This document shows, in pieces, positions 56,440 through 64,000 of a stretch of 64,000 nt of DNA. Below the pieces are notes generated by a model. The model was given only the letters and a program-made list of their open reading frames with translations. It had not been told where the DNA came from and did not search any database. The stretch covers positions 1 to 64,000 of the forward strand of contig SADC01000841.1 of assembly GCA_004194705.1 (NCBI GenBank). Reading direction: 5' to 3'. This DNA comes from Ditylenchus dipsaci (lineage: Eukaryota > Nematoda > Chromadorea > Rhabditida > Anguinidae). Every line of letters begins with the position of its first letter. The first letter of the stretch is position 1. The position numbers and the translations under genes were made by a program.

Positions 56440-56835
56440 TCACCGGTGGATAACCAAGTGGTCGTCCACTTGGATCAAAAAACAATTCACGTTTTTCAGG
56501 ATTTGAAACCTATTTTCTGGACTGATTCGGGCATGCTGAAGATGGTTTGATAGGGGCAAAATGAAGTTTTCTCGGATATTTTTTGAGTATTGAGCAATAA
56601 CTGATTTTGGTGAAATCAATTATTGCCCAAAACTCAAAAAATACTCGAGAAAACGGCATTTTACTATTATCAAACCATCATCAGCAAAGTCATGCGTAAA
56701 CAGCCAAAGTCAAAGTCAATGTCAAAGGCAAAGTCAAAGTTGACTTGCAGGTTGACTTGCAAGTCAACTTTCTGTGCGTACACACAAAAACTTTGACTTT
56801 GCCCTTGACTTTGACTTTGACTTGCTCTGCGTACA
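56440..56835. repeat. Palindrome and AAAGTC-repeat inverted array
   Basis: 56450-56475 repeats CCAAGTGGTCGTCCACTTGG. GCATGCTGAAGATGGTTTGA then pairs with TCAAACCATCATCAGCA, the same module as 31224-31404. 56700-56760 (CAAAGTCAAAGTCAATGTCA) is inverted at 56790-56830 (CTTTGACTTTGACTTG). Confidence 0.7.
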
Positions 56836-57224
56836 CGAGGCATTATGGGTGCAAAGCCTATTTCACACATTTTGCACCGACAATACCAAGAATATTTGGC
56901 TGCTTCGCGGCCGAAGACCAGCACATTACCCATTGCAAGGGATTGGGGTAAAAAACTCAAGGGAACCGAAAAAGATATTCTTCAAGAAAAACACTCTTTG
57001 GAGGGGGCTTTTACGTTTTGATACTATCCAAGTGGGTTAGGTAGTTAAAAAAGTTCAAAATAATGACTTCTTCTTTAAGATAATAAAATAAAAACAATAA
57101 AAAAATATATGAAAAATATGGTGTGGTGACCGATTCTCATTATGGTGACCGATTTCCTATTGTACCACCTTCGACATCGACATAGACATCGACTTCGACT
57201 TCGACATCGACATGCCATTGTAAC

Positions 57225-57734
57225 CACGGGGTTACTCATCAGAACTGGAATAGATCTAATTTTACATTTTTTTGCTACTTCTTGGTGTAAGGTCTTGGCC
57301 TGTTTATAATTTTTTGGCTCAATATCGTGATAATAACCCAATTATATATGTGAGAACACTACTCCTTCAAAGAAAGTATCCTAAATAACTTTAGTTTGTT
57401 ATTGTTCAAGCTCGCCCTTTTTACAACAATAAAACTCAGTTCTACTCAATCCAAAAATAAAATACTTTCGTGCATGAAATATTATTAAATATTTATTTTT
57501 GTCCTACTACATCAATAATTGCAGAAAACAAAAAAACTGTACACATTATTACATTATTTGTTTTTTTTTTATAACTTTCTACCATATTTTCACGCTGTGT
57601 ACAGATTAGTCATTTATTACGGGTTTCAAGCCGAGAATATTTTTGTGCTTAGTGTTTGTTACTAACAATATATTCATTGTTAATATACAGGGTTTCACTA
57701 CTCTTTATTTAGGTTGTTCAAGTAATTTTTCCAC
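57225..57734. other. No gene seen
   Basis: AT-rich spacer. Confidence 0.35.
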
Positions 57735-58045
57735 TTTCAAAAGGCCATAGCTTTTTTTTAGCCGTTTTACGTATTTCTGTTTTCACAGATCGACTCAGAA
57801 TTTTATGCCAATTTTTTCGGTATATAAAGTCAAAAACACGATTTTCGCTTGGTCTCCCTGTGGTTTGGGTGTTGCCTATTTACTTGGATACTCACAGACC
57901 AAGACCCGAACCACAGGGACCAAGAGAAAATCAAGTTTCTAAGTTTATATACCGAGAAAATTGCCATAAATTCTGAGTTGGTCTGTGAAAACAGAAATTC
58001 GTAAAATGACCCACAAAAACATTATCTCACTTCAAAAGTGGCAAA
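57735..58045. mobile_element. Palindromic MITE
   Basis: CCACTTTCAAAAGGCC / CTTCAAAAGTGG mark the ends. TTTCTGTTTTCACAGATCGA is inverted as TTGGTCTGTGAAAACAGAAA. TTGGTCTCCCTGTGGTTTGG is inverted near the centre (CCGAACCACAGGGACCAAG). Confidence 0.75.
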
Positions 58046-58866
58046 ATTCCTTGTATGACCCCATATTCAAAATAAGTAGGACCATTTCTTCCCGCCTGGT
58101 CGAATTTCGAAGCAGCGTCTCGTACCGGAATCCCACCAAAAAATTTTTGGAACCTGTCTCTTCGCGGTGTCCCGTCCCGAAACAAATAATTCAAATTTCG
58201 TCCCGTCTCGAAAATGTCATATTTCCATCTGTAAAAATAAGCACTACTCTTTATTGTACGATACATTTCTGCGTTAATGTAAATTTGGTAACATCTTTTT
58301 ATTATAATCATTAACATCTTGAGCTATATGCACATATTTCTTGTGAACAGAAAAATATTTTTTCTCAATTTATTATTGTTTAAAACATTCCTAAAATTAT
58401 CGACAAACAAAACCTTGGCATTTCGACCCAACAATATAGCATTACTACAACTATTTTCTTTGTTTTGTTATGACCCTTTTTGCTTGGTTTTCTAGGTTAC
58501 AATGTGTTTATTTACTGGATTTCGTATTTTCGCTGTTCTTTTCAGCAAATCGTTGATTTTGAGGCTTTCTAGCTGATTTTAGATGACCCTGAATAATTTT
58601 TTTTTGATTTAATGATATTTTTTTCTATTGTTAATAAATTTATTTTGTAAAAAAAGATTTTATTTATTTATCTATTTTTAATTAGTGACGGAATATAAGT
58701 TGTAAACTGTAATGTTATAGTAGAAATTTATGTTGTCAATGCCTCGTTTATCAAACCACTACATGAACCTGTTGGTCAATTATTGACAAACATTTGCAGC
58801 AGGCTAGCGTGGAATACTCGTGCTTTCCTTTTTATGCTCTAAGCGCTGTCTACATCTAATCTAACT
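58046..58866. other. No gene; CCGTCCCG-rich repeat fragment
   Basis: 58100-58215 contains GTCCCGTCCCGAAAC and TTCGTCCCGTCTCG, like the hAT MITE at 63785-63932 but without recognisable ends. The remainder is AT-rich, possibly the ATPase promoter region, with no motif I can assign. Confidence 0.4.
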
Positions 58867-59097
58867 ACCGAATTTTCTCTAATATACCGACCAGTCGGTT
58901 TATTTTCAACCTCCTCTAGGGGGTTGGTTCATTAGAGTCATTTTGAGATTTTTGTGGGTTCAACCAAAATCCAAAAAGAGAAATTGGTAGAGCTCGCGGG
59001 AACTAAGAAAACGCAATAAACAGCTTTGCAAAATGTCTACTTTGCGCCGATATATAGACCCTCAAAGTTGAGAGGGTCGGTATATTGAGAAAATACA
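58867..59097. mobile_element. CCGTATTT-family MITE, diverged
   Basis: CCGAATTTTCTCTAATATAC at the left and GTATATTGAGAAAATACAG at the right, TA outside the left end. It lies about 220 bp upstream of the ATPase start codon. Confidence 0.65.
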
Positions 59098-59318
59098 GAA
59101 TAATTATTAACGTAATTTATTATTACATTTTTAGCCTGTCTAGTATCTAACTCAAACCCCGACTTTCAAACGCTGCTTAGTCTCAGACTTCGTGCCACCT
59201 ATTATTTTTAGTCGCCAGTTTGCTGCAAAATTTATTTCTAAATGTGCAAGAGAGAGTTGACAGCACTAAATAAGAAGTAGTATAGCTAGAGATTAGCTTT
59301 GTACAAGATCTAGACAGA

Positions 59319-63101
<3,783 letters not shown>

Positions 63102-63329
63102 GTAACTAAATACTATATTATGCTATCTCTATAGGCTTTTTCCTCAGTCATTTCTTTGTAGTAATATATTTCCTATCATTTTCTACAGTTCTGGTGCTCA
63201 ATATTTATGTGAAAAAGGCATTTGTAACCACACCGCTTATTCAAGCAACTTCTAATTTCTTCTTGTTTTTCTCATGTAAAGATAAATTGACGTGTTGTTT
63301 ATATTGTTTTTTCCTGATTGTTGCCTATA

Positions 63330-63741
63330 CCGTATTTATTCTAATAGAACACCATGGTGCTCTATTTTTCAACCTCCAAAAAATTTTTTGACTTCGTACT
63401 AAAAATACAATAAAACATGGTTTACCCCATAGTTTTGGCCTTAAAGGGGCATGATCGTGCCCGATGTGGAGAAAAGGCGCGAACCAGCAGTTCTTTTCTT
63501 TCTCGATAAATTTTTACATTCGTTCTCGTCTAGATTTTTAAGTTTTCTGTCTAGTTTTCAAAAGCAGTATAAGTTAATCTATATCAGATTTAACGCAGAA
63601 CGAGTGAAAAATGGGACGATTCGAAAAATTCGAAAAAACTGCTGGTTCGCGCCTTAACGCACGGGCATGCCCTTTAAGGGTGGTGCTCTATTAGAGACTG
63701 GTGTTCTAATAGAGACTGGTGCTCTATTAGAATAAATACGG
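63330..63741. mobile_element. CCGTATTT-family element with nested TTAA MITE
   Basis: CCGTATTTATTCTAATAGAA at the left and TTCTAATAGAGACTGG / TTAGAATAAATACGG at the right are inverted. The interior 63445-63673 is a second element. Confidence 0.8.
63445..63673. mobile_element. TTAA-family MITE, copy 3
   Basis: AGGGGCATGATCGTGCCCG at the left and CGCACGGGCATGCCCT at the right, exact TTAA on both outer sides (63441-63444, 63674-63677). AAGGCGCGAACCAGCAGTT is inverted as AACTGCTGGTTCGCGCCTT. Confidence 0.8.
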
Positions 63742-63784
63742 CAATCATTTTTCTGATTGTAAATTCAAAGAACAATATTCTTTT

Positions 63785-63932
63785 CAAGGATGGAGGACGG
63801 TCGGACCGGAACGCCCCGTCCCGAGGGTTTTTAGGGTTTTTCCCGTCACGGATGCCGTTCTAGAAAATTTTTGAGTCTATCCCGTCCCAGGGTAATTTTC
63901 CCATTCCCGGAATAGGCCATCCTCCATCCCTA
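63785..63932. mobile_element. Non-autonomous hAT element
   Basis: CAAGGATGGAGGACGG at the left and the inverse of CCATCCTCCATCCCTA at the right. ATTCTTTT and ATTCTGTT flank it (7 of 8). The interior is rich in CCCGTCCCG strings. Confidence 0.8.
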
Positions 63933-64000
63933 ATTCTGTTCATCGTAGAAAAATTGTATTTTTGAATGGTATTATCTGAATTGTGAATTTGCAGTAAGAA

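Larger units (their letters stand above)
54973..57224. mobile_element. Foldback-type element with GTCGATGTCTAT hexamer-based termini
   Basis: GGTTACAATGGCATGTCGAT begins the left end and is followed by tandem GTCGATGTCTAT units to 55068. The right end (57165-57224) is the inverse array ending CATGCCATTGTAACC. A similar CTTCGACA run lies at 55285-55320. Inside are a tRNA-like sequence (55782-55849), a fragment of the CCCTCAAATT repeat (55535-55615), a palindrome (56525-56695) and an AAAGTC-repeat palindrome (56700-56835). No target duplication is clear. Confidence 0.75.

Noticed and set aside
63181..63391. Plus-strand frame LTCCLYCFFLIVAYTVFILI as the next ATPase transmembrane exon
   Set aside because: It overlaps the start of a CCGTATTT-family MITE, lacks the expected VLQ-x-KLTKLA-type residues, and has no fitting acceptor.

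Overview
This window is AT-rich animal-type nuclear DNA with sparse, short, spliced coding exons in a mass of non-autonomous DNA transposons. Nothing looks prokaryotic or organellar. The best-supported genes are a plasma-membrane Ca2+ ATPase (plus strand, 59319 to 63101, running off the right edge) and a Ctr/SLC31 copper transporter (minus strand, 32700-33592). The ATPase resembles invertebrate homologues and its short introns (about 50-65 nt) suit a small invertebrate. I cannot name the species.

Layout. 1-9600 is repeats: a TA-flanked MITE, a nested palindromic composite (2028-3575), and a decayed hAT transposon (5783-8312) that holds a transposase C-terminus and a broken linker-histone-like sequence. 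9.8-20.7 kb holds a chain of minus-strand exons with C2H2-like motifs and no recognised product. Its non-coding spaces contain giant palindromes (11826-13201, 15135-15935), a Merlin/ISXO2 remnant and several small hAT elements. 20.7-32 kb contains nested inverted repeats, a Harbinger MITE, two TTAA-flanked elements that each enclose coding-like sequence (24270-27728 and 28355-30477), and a pogo/Tigger-type element (30571-32037) interrupted by a foldback element with a perfect 9-bp target duplication. 32.7-38.5 kb holds the copper transporter and an unrecognised minus-strand gene with a MITE in one intron. 39-48 kb is mainly repeats, including a 1.6-kb foldback element with a minus-strand gene inside (45988-47612). 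48-54 kb is nearly featureless. 54-58.9 kb holds more foldback and palindromic elements. 59.3 kb to the end is the ATPase, with TE-filled introns.

Two themes stand out. First, at least seven unrelated element families here share one architecture: terminal inverted repeats built from short degenerate tandem repeats (foldback type). Two of these elements enclose spliced, coding-looking sequence. Second, the ATPase has unusual splicing signals (an apparent AT-AC intron, a GC-AG intron and a 13-nt exon). Both recognisable host genes also show 1-nt frame breaks inside otherwise perfectly conserved motifs. That points to indel errors in the assembly, or less likely to very recent pseudogenes.

Exon limits were read by eye from splice signals and homology. 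Most element boundaries are good to about 10-20 bases; those with a stated target duplication are exact.
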